Assembly: GCA_033063855.1 (NCBI GenBank)
Contig: CP093830.1
Span: 19,840,854 to 19,904,853 of the forward strand
Direction: 5' to 3'
Origin: Smittia aterrima
Lineage: Eukaryota > Arthropoda > Insecta > Diptera > Chironomidae
DNA: 64,000 bases
The notes below the pieces were generated by a model. The model did no database searches. It had not been told where the DNA came from and saw only the letters and a program-made list of their open reading frames with translations. The translations under genes were made by a program, and so were the position numbers. This document shows positions 22,465 through 33,400 of the stretch, in pieces. Position 1 is the first letter of the stretch; each line of letters begins with the position of its first letter.

Positions 22465-23688
22465 TTAAGATTGATGACATTTCATGTGAGATTTGATTTT
22501 GCGCAATGTTTTCGTTTGATGATTGCAATGAGGGCATTTGTAGATTTTCTTTCCGATGTGAATTTTCTTGTGTTCTTCAAGCTCTTTGACACTCGAAAAC
22601 TTTTGATGGCAATATAAGATTGTACAAGTCAGTGACGCTCGTTTTGATGAATGCATCCTCAAGTGCAGGTTTAAACTAGCTTTACTCATCAATTTGCTGC
22701 ATGATGGACACGAAACCTTTAAATGAGTTCTCATGTGCCATCTCAATAAGATTTTGTTTCTATAAATCTTCTGACACAAATCGCATTGAACTTGATCGAT
22801 CTTGTGGTTTCTGCTCTTGTGCTTGTTGAGATCATTCTGGTTGTAGTAAACTTTATCACAAGAATCGCATTTAAATCTCGGAGTTGTCGAATGCTTCTCA
22901 ATATGACTCTGAAGACTACGTTCAGCTACCAAGTGATGGCAAATTGGGCAATGAAATTTGAAATGAATTTGCATATGTTGTCGGAGTTCATCCTTAGTTT
23001 TCGTTGTTTTTCCACAAACATCGCAATGAAGTTTGAGTTTACTGTGAAAATGTTTTTCGTGATATTTTAATCCGCGCATAGTTGCAAATGAATGAATGCA
23101 AGTTCTGCATTCAAACTTAATTTCTGGCTTCGTAGCGTAGTCTCCATGTCGATTGTTCAGTTGATGATTTTTCAAAGGAGTCTTATGTGAGAAATTTTGG
23201 CCGCAAGTTGAGCAGGAAAATTTTTTCACGTGAATCGGATAGTGTGCTCTTAGAGATTCTTTGCTTAAACTTCTGTAATCACATTTGGTGCAAATCCAAG
23301 TAGAGCCCTTGCGATGATCTTGTAAAGTGTGATTCGACTTGCAGTTAGTGCACTTAAATTTGAGTTCGCAGAAGCTACAATTGATGATCTTATCAGATTT
23401 GCTGATCATACGACAATTTTCGCACTTCTTAAGAGTTTTACAAACTTTTAAATGTTTTTCTAGTTCACTGGTCTGCTTGCCTTCAAATCCACATTTTCCG
23501 CAAGCAAAATATGATCCAAACAACTTTGGAGGAATTTTCCATGTTTCATCGAATTTCCGCAGCACAATTTTAATTTCTTTCACTTCAGGTTCATCTTCAG
23601 TCTCTGGATCTTCTGGCAGATAACAAACGTAGTGAACTTCTGGTTCGTGCTTGATATTATCGACAATTTCTTGAGAATATTCTTCCAT
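22465..23688 (-). CDS. C2H2 zinc-finger protein, cluster copy D
   Basis: First gene of the tandem cluster in transcription order, 407 residues from MEEYSQEIVDNIKHEPEVHY. An acidic N-terminus is followed by about 11-12 C2H2 fingers, with all expected ligand cysteines and histidines visible (CSFCELKFKCTNC, FSCSTCGQNF, LHCDVCGKTTKT, VQCDLCQKIY, YKCPHCNHQTKT). An open frame up to 23769 exists but crosses the splice acceptor, as in copy B. Six bases are missing before the ATG relative to copies A and B. The 5'UTR intron is 66 nt (23737-23802). It appears to be the least degraded copy together with A. Role unknown; probable nuclear DNA-binding factor. Confidence 0.9.
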   Translation of the reverse strand: MEEYSQEIVDNIKHEPEVHYVCYLPEDPETEDEPEVKEIKIVLRKFDETWKIPPKLFGSYFACGKCGFEGKQTSELEKHLKVCKTLKKCENCRMISKSDKIINCSFCELKFKCTNCKSNHTLQDHRKGSTWICTKCDYRSLSKESLRAHYPIHVKKFSCSTCGQNFSHKTPLKNHQLNNRHGDYATKPEIKFECRTCIHSFATMRGLKYHEKHFHSKLKLHCDVCGKTTKTKDELRQHMQIHFKFHCPICHHLVAERSLQSHIEKHSTTPRFKCDSCDKVYYNQNDLNKHKSRNHKIDQVQCDLCQKIYRNKILLRWHMRTHLKVSCPSCSKLMSKASLNLHLRMHSSKRASLTCTILYCHQKFSSVKELEEHKKIHIGKKIYKCPHCNHQTKTLRKIKSHMKCHQS

Positions 23689-23773
23689 CGCGAGATTTAT
23701 CAGCTGATTGAACTGATCGAAAACTGAGTTTTCTACCTGAAAATGTTTTTTTTTGTTTGGCAGCAACAAAGTT

Positions 23774-23791
23774 CTAAGTCAAGCGACTTAG
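23774..23791. promoter_or_regulatory. Conserved palindrome, copy D
   Basis: Arms CTAAGTC and GACTTAG with spacer AAGC, inside the inferred 66-nt 5'UTR intron of zinc-finger copy D. Confidence 0.55.
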
Positions 23792-23998
23792 CTTATTCTT
23801 ACATGTTTCCTGAAATTAAAGATATTGTAACGTTTTGAATATAGAATCGACTAAACGCGATTTAAAAGAATCCTGAAAATCAAACTGCAATTTCCTTCAA
23901 TTTCTCTTTTATTAAATCTAAAATGTGTTAAATGTAAAACATTTGTTGAATCACTGACATAATCGGTACGACTGAAAATATTTCCTGCTTTAGAGACC

Positions 23999-26623
23999 TC
24001 ACATGTGAAATTCGAGGACATTCTTCTTCTTCAACTCCAACTGGATCGACTGCGAGAAGATCTGAATAACAATATATTTTACATTTTCGAATACTTTAAG
24101 AAATGTTGGGTTGTGTTTCTGGAAGAGGCTCACGCAGAAAGCTTTCTTATCGTAATTATCGGGCTCGAGATAATCAAAGATATCGATGATCCTCAAGCCC
24201 TCCTTCGAACCAATGAAACAACTCTCGTATGAAATCACAACGTATTGAACTCTTAGCTTGACCAACTGATTATAAATGTCAGTCGACAGTCTTTTGCTAA
24301 AGATCGAGTAAAGACTTCTCGTCTTGTCAATCATATCTTGGAACTCAATCAGAGGATGATTGACTATGGGTCTTCTAGTTGTTAGTAATATGTGAGCCGC
24401 CACTTCGATTGGCGCCCCGAAAACAGCATTTGGTTCAGTCTTATCGATCCAATGAATCAATCCTTCAAGCTCAGGATTGCGATATTCGTTTTTAATTGCG
24501 TGTTGTCCTTTAATGTTCTTGAATCCTGGATAATTGAACGTGCAGAAAACGAGGAACAAGTAGAAAACCCAATAAACCGAAGAGGTTTTGTGAAACCATG
24601 ATCTTGATGGAAGTGTCGCACTAATCAAACACAGCATTGGAGTTACGATGAATTTTAAAGCGACGAAAAATATTGCAAACGTGTTGAGAAGGGCGAAAGT
24701 GTAAAATGGTTGAATGTGAAATAAGGAAACCTCTTCAGCCTCTGGCGATTCTTTCTTCTTTGTTTCTTCCTTTTTATCATCGTCAGAGCTCTTTTCTTTC
24801 TTAACTTCTTCATCGATATCGCTACTCGCTTTCGTGTCTGTGCCAGATTCGTCTGATTTGTTCTTTTGGGCTTTTTCACCTTTTTGTATTTGAGTTTTCA
24901 GTTTCTTGATGTCGTTTAGAAAATTCTCTTTCTCGATCTTTGTGTCTGCCTTCAGATTCTTCTTCTTTCGTTTGTACAAATCATAATCGAAACTGCATTC
25001 TTCCAGCAAATCGAGATCCTTTTGAATTCTCTTCTCTGTCTTCGGATCCGAAAGATCTTTCATCGTCACTCGATTAGCTTCAAGGAAGTCTTCAATCACA
25101 TAATTCTTAGCACGCTCTTGCATTTCATGAACGGCTTCGTTCTTTTGATGAAGCATATCGTAGAACTTAATTGCGATGTAAACCGAGAGATTTTTAAAGA
25201 TAAAGACAACGCAGTAGACACGCAACGTTCCAATCGAAATTATTTCTTGGACAGTGTCGCGATAATATGTCAAAAGGGTGTAGAAACTCGGTAGCTTTAT
25301 ATGAAACATCGTAAGGAGAACGTCGATGTGGTGTGAGGCAGTTGACTCGTGATGAACATTATGAACTACAAATCGATCCACTAAATCTTGCACGAACCAC
25401 GATGTCGAAAGAAAGAAGAATAGAACGTAGAAAAACTTCCTGATTGGCGATCGAAAGTTTGGATTCTCTTCATCCGTCGGCAGTCTCATAACTTTCATTC
25501 TGAACAGGTAGATGATCAAAGCGGTGTTTGTACTCATTGCTCCGCTTGTCAGGAATTTCAAATTGCCATACATGAGACCATAGCAAAGCCAATTGGCTGC
25601 GACTTGCGAAACAGCGTAATCCAGAACGAGACCGGAGCTGATGTAAGGATTTCCACTTTTGTCGGTAATCTGTAGAAGCACAAACACCGCCAACGTTTGT
25701 GCAAGGAAAATATGCGTCGACATCTCCCAGAAAGCATTCGCCAACGTTGTGAAGATTATCATGCTGATGACCTGGAATAATAAATCTCTTTTAAGATTTT
25801 ATCTTCTCTCAAGAAGCTTAAAGCATTCGCTTACCATTGCATAATTCCTCTGATGACTATTATCCTTTGGATTTTTATGCCGATCGACATACAAGTTGAG
25901 ATAGAACGTTTGCCAAATAATAAACGGAACAGCAAAGTTATGTCTTAGCATTGGCGTTCGATGAATATCGGTTGCATTCTCATGTACACAGAAGTAATAG
26001 GCGACAACAGATATTCCTGCGATGACATTTCGATGAAGAAAGTAACCGTACATGTACAACACAAATATTGTCACAGCCGATAAACTCCAAATGATAGCGA
26101 GGTAGAAAAATATCGGTTCACCCAAACCTTCACAATTAATGAAAACTTTTGGGTCATCGATCTTTGAACTCTCGTCGGGTTCTACGTAATAACAATTAAC
26201 AGTTGGAATGTTTAAGGAGTTGGCCAGTAGCATGAAGTTTCGATAGAGAAATCCAACGATTACTTCAGGGAGGATGTGGAATTTCCTAATTGAATTTATT
26301 GTCATCCCTTCGTTGTATTCCGTGAGATTATCAAAGACGAGCGATTCGATTCCATCCTCGAATGTCGGTGCATCAATAATCCGCTTATAGAACTGATAAT
26401 AAAAAGCTTCCTTGGGGCTTAGTTGAAGCTCACGCTCCAAGTTCGATAGATGGGAGAATTTCGATTGGTTTTCATAAAGCCGTGAGATATGAAAAATCTT
26501 AAATGGAAAATATTTAGACAATCATCGTATCACAAACTGAAGAGAACTCACGTGAATCAAAGAGAATCCTAATCCTATCAGCCAATGCGAGAAAACGTAG
26601 AGAACTTTACTGATCGTCACCAT
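23999..26623 (-). CDS. DPY-19-like C-mannosyltransferase
   Basis: Polytopic ER protein that transfers mannose from dolichol-phosphate-mannose to tryptophan of WxxW motifs in secreted proteins (family knowledge). Three exons (26552-26623, 25835-26497, 23999-25771) give about 835 residues. Family blocks seen: HISRLYENQSKFSHLSNLERE, the luminal EAFYYQFYKRIIDAPTF loop, INCEGLGEPIFFYLAII, HENATDIHRTPMLRHNFAVPF, many hydrophobic segments, and the C-terminal VFGAPIEVAAHILLTTRRPIVNHP-type block. Start MVTISKVLYVFSHWLIGLGF lies in a short first exon followed by a 54-nt intron. Oddity: a Lys/Glu/Asp-rich stretch of roughly 90 residues (about 500-595) sits between membrane segments. It is divergent from DNAJC25, with 278 bp between the two starts. 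Confidence 0.93.
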
Positions 26624-26901
26624 CCCTTTTAATTTAAAATTTATTGTTTTCTAAAACATTTTCTTGTTATTTTTCTGAATTGCAACTCGAAATTCAAGAA
26701 AAGTGCCGACAGGATTTTACAATTTGTCCGCCAAAGTCGTCACTTTAAGCGCTTTGTGATTTATATTTCTTAGTCAAATTGCATCGTCGCTCGAGTTTTA
26801 CGCTCGACGTGGATTCTTGAGAGAAAGGTCGCAAGAAAGCTGGCCCAGCTCAATTAATCGAGTGTTCACTCTTCATCGCGTTTTGATCCTAAATTGATCA
26901 A
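26624..26901. promoter_or_regulatory. Divergent promoter between DPY-19-like and DNAJC25 genes
   Basis: Only 278 bases separate the two outward-facing start codons, so both promoters and leaders must lie here. Both products are ER-membrane proteins, which makes shared control plausible. No individual element was recognised with confidence. Confidence 0.6.
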
Positions 26902-28010
26902 ATGCAACTCAGCGGAAAAATGTGGCTCAAAACAATAATTGCCACCGTGCTTCTGGCGAATTTCACATCAGCACACTTGTTGGCTGGAATTTACTGTGGT
27001 GAAGAGAATTGTTACGATGTCTTGAACGTAACGAGAGAGTCGACGAAACAGGAGATTTCTCGGAACTACCGACAAGCTGCTAGACAAGCTCATCCAGATA
27101 ACCGTGACACTGGAGATGAACAGATGTTCAAAAGAATCGCGAATGCTTACGAGATTTTAAAAGACGATGAAGCACGTCGCGATTACGATTACATGTTAGA
27201 TAATCCAGAAGCTTATTATCAGAATTATTACAGGTAAGCAATTCCGTGATTGACTGGTCACTCGCATGACATTCTCTCGTTTCAGATATTATCGTCGGAA
27301 AGGACCGAAAGTTGATATTCGATTGGTGGTGTTCTCGACAATCTCAGTGATTTCGCTAATGCAATATTTCGTGAGACGATCGAGATACAACGAGGCCGTA
27401 AACTACTTCGTAACGGTAAAAACGTTTTGCTAAGTCATGAGCTTCATTGACTGATCTCAATTTGTTTTAGGTTCCTAAATATCGTAATAAAGCCTTGGAG
27501 ATGATTGCCAGCGATAAAACACTTCAAGACAGTAAGAAAGACGCCAAGAGAAGTAAATTATCAAAGTCCGAGCTCAAGGAGCAGCAAGAGAAACAGATCA
27601 GAGAGATCATCGAAGAGAAGATGGACATCAAAGGCTCGTACAGTAAACCGAGCGTAATTGACATCCTCTGGATTCAGCTCATCATCTCTCCTTACACAAT
27701 CTCAAAATATTTGCTGTGGTTCTCACTTTGGATCATCAACTTTAATATTTTGGGAAAACCTTACGGGATGGAGGAGAAACTTTATTTACTGAGGAAGAAT
27801 CTCGGCATGGGTGTCAATCAGTTTAATGCGATAGAAGATGAGACACTTGATGAATATCTGAGCAAAGAGCTTTGGATAAAAGAGAACTTCAAGGAGTGGA
27901 AGATGGAGCAAGACGAAGCCATGAAAGCGAAGATGGCTGAGAGCAATCGCTACAAATCCTATCGTCGTTATATGAAGAACAACAAGAGTCGAATGACATT
28001 CGAAGACTAG
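26902..28010 (+). CDS. DNAJC25: DnaJ homologue, DNAJC25 type, ER membrane
   Basis: Three exons (26902-27233, 27286-27415, 27471-28010) give 333 residues. A signal-like leader (MWLKTIIATVLLANFTSA) is followed by a J domain (CYDVLNVTRESTKQEISRNY, the HPD motif in QAHPDN, then FKRIANAYEILKD). A membrane segment (IRLVVFSTISVISLMQYFV), a Lys/Glu-rich stretch, a second hydrophobic stretch (YTISKYLLWFSLWIINF) and a basic C-terminal tail follow. Order and length match the DNAJC25 family. The J domain is expected to lie on the luminal side to recruit an ER Hsp70. The ATG at 26902 was chosen, but the in-frame ATG at 26920 starts the hydrophobic leader directly and is equally possible. A poly(A) signal ATTAAA lies at 28039. 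Confidence 0.93.
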
Positions 28011-28114
28011 ATAAATTATGCAACTTTGTTTTTATTCAATTAAAGAAATTTATTTGCAAAAAAAATCGTAAAATGTTTCTTCAACTCAGGAATCTACGAT
28101 CACATTAATTGAAA

Positions 28115-29896
28115 ATGTATTTTTTAAAAATTATTTCCTTAGTTCTCATACTTTTAAGTTTTCGATCAGCTGATGGGAGGGAGCTGAAAGATTCGCTTAA
28201 GAAAATCGTTGCGACAACTCGAGAGCTTCAAAGAGAAATCAATTTAGCTTTCAAAGATTTTAAGGAAAGTTGTAATGCGTCAACTGACAAAGTAAGCGAT
28301 TACGAAAAAATCGTTTCGGACTTTCTCAAAGAGAACTTCACGCTTCACGAGACATTACCGATTAATCGAATTGTCAATGAACCGTTGAATGTTAGCAACA
28401 AGACAGAAACTTTCATGACAAAACTAAAGAGAAAGCTTGCAGAACTCGTGCATCGAAGTGAAACAACTGCGCAACCTGTGACTCGGATTAAGAGATGTTT
28501 GGCGATAAATGATTCTGAGTTGGATGGCGCAGAGATTTCAATTCAAAAAGAAGATAATGTGACGGCTTCGGACGTAGAAGGCTTTCAGAAGTTTCTATCA
28601 AAATTACTCGATTGTTTGAAGAGCGCGAAGACCAGCGACGGAAATAATCTAAAAGCAGATGAAGGTAATTTGTTGCAAAGTTCCTTACTCCTGATTAGTT
28701 TTAAAAAAGCTTTTCCATTTTCAGTGAATTCAACAAGCTCTGAAAAAGAAGAACATCCAAATCCTCCAATTCATGATCATCCGTTCAATAAGTCGCGAAC
28801 TGAAAATCTTCTTCGCTATCTAACTCAAGTCCAGCATTCGGTTCGTGACACTGGACGACCGAACTACAAATCTCCAGACCTGCAAAAGGTTCAAACGATT
28901 GTCGATCAAATAAAGAACTTTGACTTCTTTGACTTGGATGGAACGACTGAAAAGAACGGTGGCGATTCTTTGGAACTTCTCGAAGGAGAAATTGTCAAAC
29001 GAAATGTCCTTGACGATTTCTCTGACAAAATTAAAGGTTTTGTAAGCAGGAAGACAAAAAAATCGAAAAGCTCTCAGTTGGACAGGAAACAGAAACGGAA
29101 GTCAAACAGTTTGTTTAGTAATGTCGACGTTGTTCAAACAGACGTTAAATACGATTCCCCAAATAATGAGCCCCCAGTTGAAGAAGAAAATGAGAATTTG
29201 GAACAGGAAGTTCACGTTGTTCAACCAACAGAGTCTGAGAGATTGCAAACTGACTTGAATATTATCGAATCAAAGTTGAGTCCTGAACAACAAGTTGACA
29301 TCTCGTATTTCCTCGATCACATAAGCGACAAGCCAAAAGCTTTCAAGTTCGACACTGGTCCTTACTTATTAACTCAAATGGAGAAATTAAATCATCCAAG
29401 CGTTGATAATCAAGAAGAGTCTCAAGACGAAGAGATTTTCGATGGCGCTAAAAAGTTCTTCGACTTCAATTCTCCAGTTAAGCGAAGCTTGTACAACAAT
29501 AACGCTGAAGACTTTCAAAAAATCGCTAAACTCAAAAGCAAACTCATCGCTGAATACCGAGATCATCATCCGATGATCGATTACTCTGCGATCCTTCGTG
29601 AGATCGACAACAAAAAGCATCAGCAGGCTGAGAAAGGCGACGATTTCATTGATCACTTTTATCAACTGAATGACGGTTCGTCAGGTCTTTATGATGTTCT
29701 CAAGCCGTATCATCCAGATAAGAGAGTGATGAGTCCATTCGAACTTGACCTCAACTTTAAGCTTGACAGTCAATTTAAGGAACTCGACGAATTCGACACA
29801 ATCCGCGATAAGGAGAAGAACGAACCGATCAATGCTGAGAGTCCCCTTTACAAACCTGAAACTCTGTTAGAAGAAGACGAATATTTGTCACCATAG
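28115..29896 (+). CDS. Unidentified secreted protein, charged, with dibasic sites
   Basis: Not recognised. ATG at 28115 gives a signal peptide (MYFLKIISLVLILLSFRSADG). The rest is hydrophilic, rich in Lys, Glu, Asp and Ser, with no membrane segment. Several dibasic sites are visible (RIKRCLAI, EIVKRNVL, SPVKRSLY), compatible with convertase cleavage, but no repeated amidated peptide is seen, so a neuropeptide precursor is not claimed. A likely intron at 28665-28724 (GTAATT ... CCATTTTCAG) is exactly 60 nt and free of in-frame stops. The protein is thus 573 residues if it is spliced, 593 if retained. The short region before the ATG (104 bases after the DNAJC25 stop) must hold its promoter. A poly(A) signal AATAAA lies at 30027-30032. 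Confidence 0.8.
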   Translation: MYFLKIISLVLILLSFRSADGRELKDSLKKIVATTRELQREINLAFKDFKESCNASTDKVSDYEKIVSDFLKENFTLHETLPINRIVNEPLNVSNKTETFMTKLKRKLAELVHRSETTAQPVTRIKRCLAINDSELDGAEISIQKEDNVTASDVEGFQKFLSKLLDCLKSAKTSDGNNLKADEGNLLQSSLLLISFKKAFPFSVNSTSSEKEEHPNPPIHDHPFNKSRTENLLRYLTQVQHSVRDTGRPNYKSPDLQKVQTIVDQIKNFDFFDLDGTTEKNGGDSLELLEGEIVKRNVLDDFSDKIKGFVSRKTKKSKSSQLDRKQKRKSNSLFSNVDVVQTDVKYDSPNNEPPVEEENENLEQEVHVVQPTESERLQTDLNIIESKLSPEQQVDISYFLDHISDKPKAFKFDTGPYLLTQMEKLNHPSVDNQEESQDEEIFDGAKKFFDFNSPVKRSLYNNNAEDFQKIAKLKSKLIAEYRDHHPMIDYSAILREIDNKKHQQAEKGDDFIDHFYQLNDGSSGLYDVLKPYHPDKRVMSPFELDLNFKLDSQFKELDEFDTIRDKEKNEPINAESPLYKPETLLEEDEYLSP

Positions 29897-30124
29897 AATT
29901 TCGTAGAACTTCAATTTATTTGAATCTTTGTGGAACTTTACACATCACGACTTTGTTGTTGTTGATGTCGGTAAATGAAGATCCAGGATAAATGTTTTCT
30001 ATGTGACTTCACGTATTTCTTGACCAAATAAACTAATTAACTGGATCTGAAATGAGAGTTGCATTAGAATCGCTACATAAACGAAGGAAGTTTTTAAAGA
30101 CGCACCATCAGAGCCATCGAGAAT

Positions 30125-30411
30125 TTACTTCTTCAACAGTTGATGTCTGAGGACGAGGAAGGGAGCTCCGAGTCCTGAGCCGAAGAAAACGATGAACATG
30201 GCTGTGAGCTTGTAGCGGTTGTGGATTGAGAACGGCAAGTTCTAAAAAGGAAAATTAGAATTAGAAGAAATCGATGCATGGAAAATGTTGCATAATCGAA
30301 AATAAACAATTTCTTGATTGTTCTTACCTCTCCGGGAATGCCACCATGTGAGTGATGACGAACGAAGTTGGTCAAAGCTGTTCTTGTCAAGTTAAGACTG
30401 CGGTTCAACAT
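30125..30411 (-). CDS. COX7C: Cytochrome c oxidase subunit 7C
   Basis: Nuclear-encoded small subunit of mitochondrial respiratory complex IV, inner membrane. Two exons: 30328-30411 (MLNRSLNLTRTALTNFVRHH and SHGGIPGE) and 30125-30241 (NLPFSIHNRYKLTAMFIVFF, then GSGLGAPFLVLRHQLLKK). They join in frame to 66 residues. The N-terminus is a basic, Ser/Thr/Leu-rich presequence. The SHGGIPGENLPFSI and APFLVLRHQLLKK blocks are diagnostic of COX7C, and one transmembrane helix is present. The gene is convergent with the secreted-protein gene. The nearest minus-strand poly(A) signal is at 29915-29920, so the two 3'UTRs may overlap. Confidence 0.97.
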
Positions 30412-33400
30412 TTTGCTTGAGTTTTTTGACTTTTCTTTGCAAAGATTTCCAAATTTCGATTTTTTCTTATGATGATCGAAAACTAGCAGAAAACTCGTCG
30501 AGATAGGAGACAAACCAAGGAAATTATTTTGTTCAAATCGCCTCAAATGTTTTCAAAATCTAAAAGTTCGTTAAACTTCTGAACTCAAAAAGAGATTTCA
30601 TTTAATTTAAATATCAATGAATATTTTTTTTTGCTCAGGTTGACGACTTAATTAAATTCGTATTCAATCCTCAAAAGGCTTAAAACTAATGAAGAGCTTT
30701 AATAGCATCTTTTATAGATCTTAAGCATAATTAATCGAAAGTTCCCAGCCACTTTATTTTTTGGACTCTAATTAAGTTGTAAACAAACTGAAGAGCTTCG
30801 TAAAATATTCTTCGTTCACCGTTCGAGAGAATTTGATATCACACTGTTTTTATGATTCCTATTTGGTTCTTCCTTCTCCTTATCCCATCATCATTGTTGA
30901 TCACATAAAAATCTCGAGAAATATTTCTCAAATTGAATTTTAAAGAGAAGAGAATGCTTTAAAGTTTAAACACCATAAACAAACTCAGAGTCGTCTGATG
31001 GCTTCATCGAGAAGGAAGGTGACGAACCGTGTGGTTGTTTCGTGCTGTAAGCGATACTTTACGTCCAGGATGTTTCACGTCAGACGTCAGCGTGCAATCA
31101 AACCAACTCGAAACGTATTTACGATGAACATATCGTGAACATCAGAACAACAGTCGAAATAGGCTTCGCGATAGGCTAATTAATTCGATTTTTATGATCG
31201 CTCTCTCCGAATCCATTCCATGATATAAATTAATTAAATTGATTTCTTCTTGTTTCATTGGAATAATTTTCCGATTCACTAATGATCCATTTCGAGATCA
31301 TTTAATATTCCATTCATATTATGAGTCGTCGCTTTTTTATTGTGTCTCTCACGATCTGCTGATTTGCTTCGTTTGCTCCTTCCGTCTGCCTGAGCCAATA
31401 ATGGCATTTTAATTGAGGTACGAAAAAAAAAGAGTGTTCGAAGCTGAGGATTCCTGAGCGATTTTCTATCAAATCATTGTTGTGAGATTAATTTAAATTA
31501 GAGTCGAGAGAAAATTGGACGAAAACTATTCGAAATATTCCAAAGTAATTTTCGATTGTAACCGCGTTTTGAAATTATTGGAATTCCAATCGATGTGAGT
31601 GCGTGAGTCATTGCCATGAGAATATCCCTCATTTCTTCCGCTCGTGACTCAACATCAGCAATTGATTTCACATTCAAAATCATCAAAACACTTATGACCA
31701 ACAGATCTCACTTAACATTCTCCGTTCTTTGCCTTCCATCTCTTCGAAGACGTCAAAGTCCGTCGGGTCGAAACAAAAATGTGAGATTGGGCGCAGCAAA
31801 CAATCATAACAGCGCAGTCGTCGTGTAAGAAGGAAACAATTTCAATCTGCTTCGTTTTTTAGGGGGGAAAGAGAGATTAGCTCTTTCGCTCCACAGTTAA
31901 TTTGTTGAAAAATATTTTCTTAATGGTGTTTTTTATTGACGGCAATTAATTTACCCAAATAAGTTGTTAAACATTTTTACCTGAGCCTAAACTTCTCTCG
32001 TAGATTTATCGTTGGTCATCGATTTTACTTCTTATAATGATCTTCGTCTTAAGCCTCACCATCGCTCGCTCGACGTCTTGAAAAATAAGATATCAAATAT
32101 TTGGACGTGATTACCTTAAATAGGAAATGATTTGCTCACGCATGGTAAACGATAATTAACAAATGCTTGAAGAGATGTAGACGAGAATTGGTTTCATAGC
32201 TTGTTCTTTTTTTGTTGATGGATTGACATCGTTAAGACAAACGTTTCTTGATGTGTTAATTTATAATCGCATTGGGAACGTTTTCCTTCCTCTGAGATTA
32301 ACTGAAAACCAGAAAAAAAATTAGCCCAAGTCCTTTTTTTTCTTCTTCTGCCACCCAGATTATCCAGAAGCCTCGACATCCTTGCGAGTCTTTCACAGCA
32401 ATTAACAACTCATAATTGCCTCACTCATCGTTACAAACCACTTTCCCTTTGCGCTGACTCAGCAAAAGAACTCTCAAACTCTCAGCAGATCCCTAATTTG
32501 TTCCATATGGTGCTGTTAATCGATAAGGAGAATTAGTCGAAAGCAGAGCAAAGAGACACAAATCATGTTTCAAGTTTTATTCGACCATAACGAGTGTTTT
32601 AAAAATGATCTACTTAGTGATAGACGCCCCCCTAGGACCTCACAGGATCAAAGAAATGCAAAGAAGGTTCGCATGGGAAGACGAGGTCGTTGAAATCGTA
32701 AACTTATGTTGATAATTAACTGGAAAATTCAGAAGCAATTGAGAAGAGTTTTCGTCATGGTTTTAATTTCCCTAATAATCCGGAGAGAAATTTTCTCGTC
32801 GAAGAATTTAGCCAAACTAATCCCGCTCTTCCGTTGCGACTCAATTCGTTTCCTCGCTGCTTTCTTCCATCTCCAACTTGTTTTCATTTACTCAATTCCA
32901 TAATCGTGATTGTACAATTTTAATCCAATTAAAAAAATATTCACAATCAACTTTAATTAAGTATGAAATATCGCGAGCTGCCATTTTGATATTTTCTCTC
33001 GCTTCCACTCTTCTCGCTCCACGCAAATCCAATTTTCATTGAGGAAAACGAGAAACTCCAATTTCAATTGAACAAATTTGTTGCCATTGTTCTCGTTGCT
33101 CGTGAAATATTATGCAAAAGGAGAAAAATATAAACAACCTCAGACAGAGAGGCGATGTTTGTTTTATGCGCCACTTTATGCTGCACACAATATTTTTCAC
33201 CCATTTAAGTAAAAAAGTCGAGAGCATGCAGTGAGCCTCGAAAAGCCCATTAAATACAAAATGATATCGAGCAACCAACACTTTTCGAATTGGCTTTTTT
33301 GCGCTGCACCAATTTTTATTGAAAAGTGCCGCAGATTGCACAACTTTGATTCGAAGTCGATGGCGAACGGACGGAGAGGAGAAAAGAATTTTAATGAATG

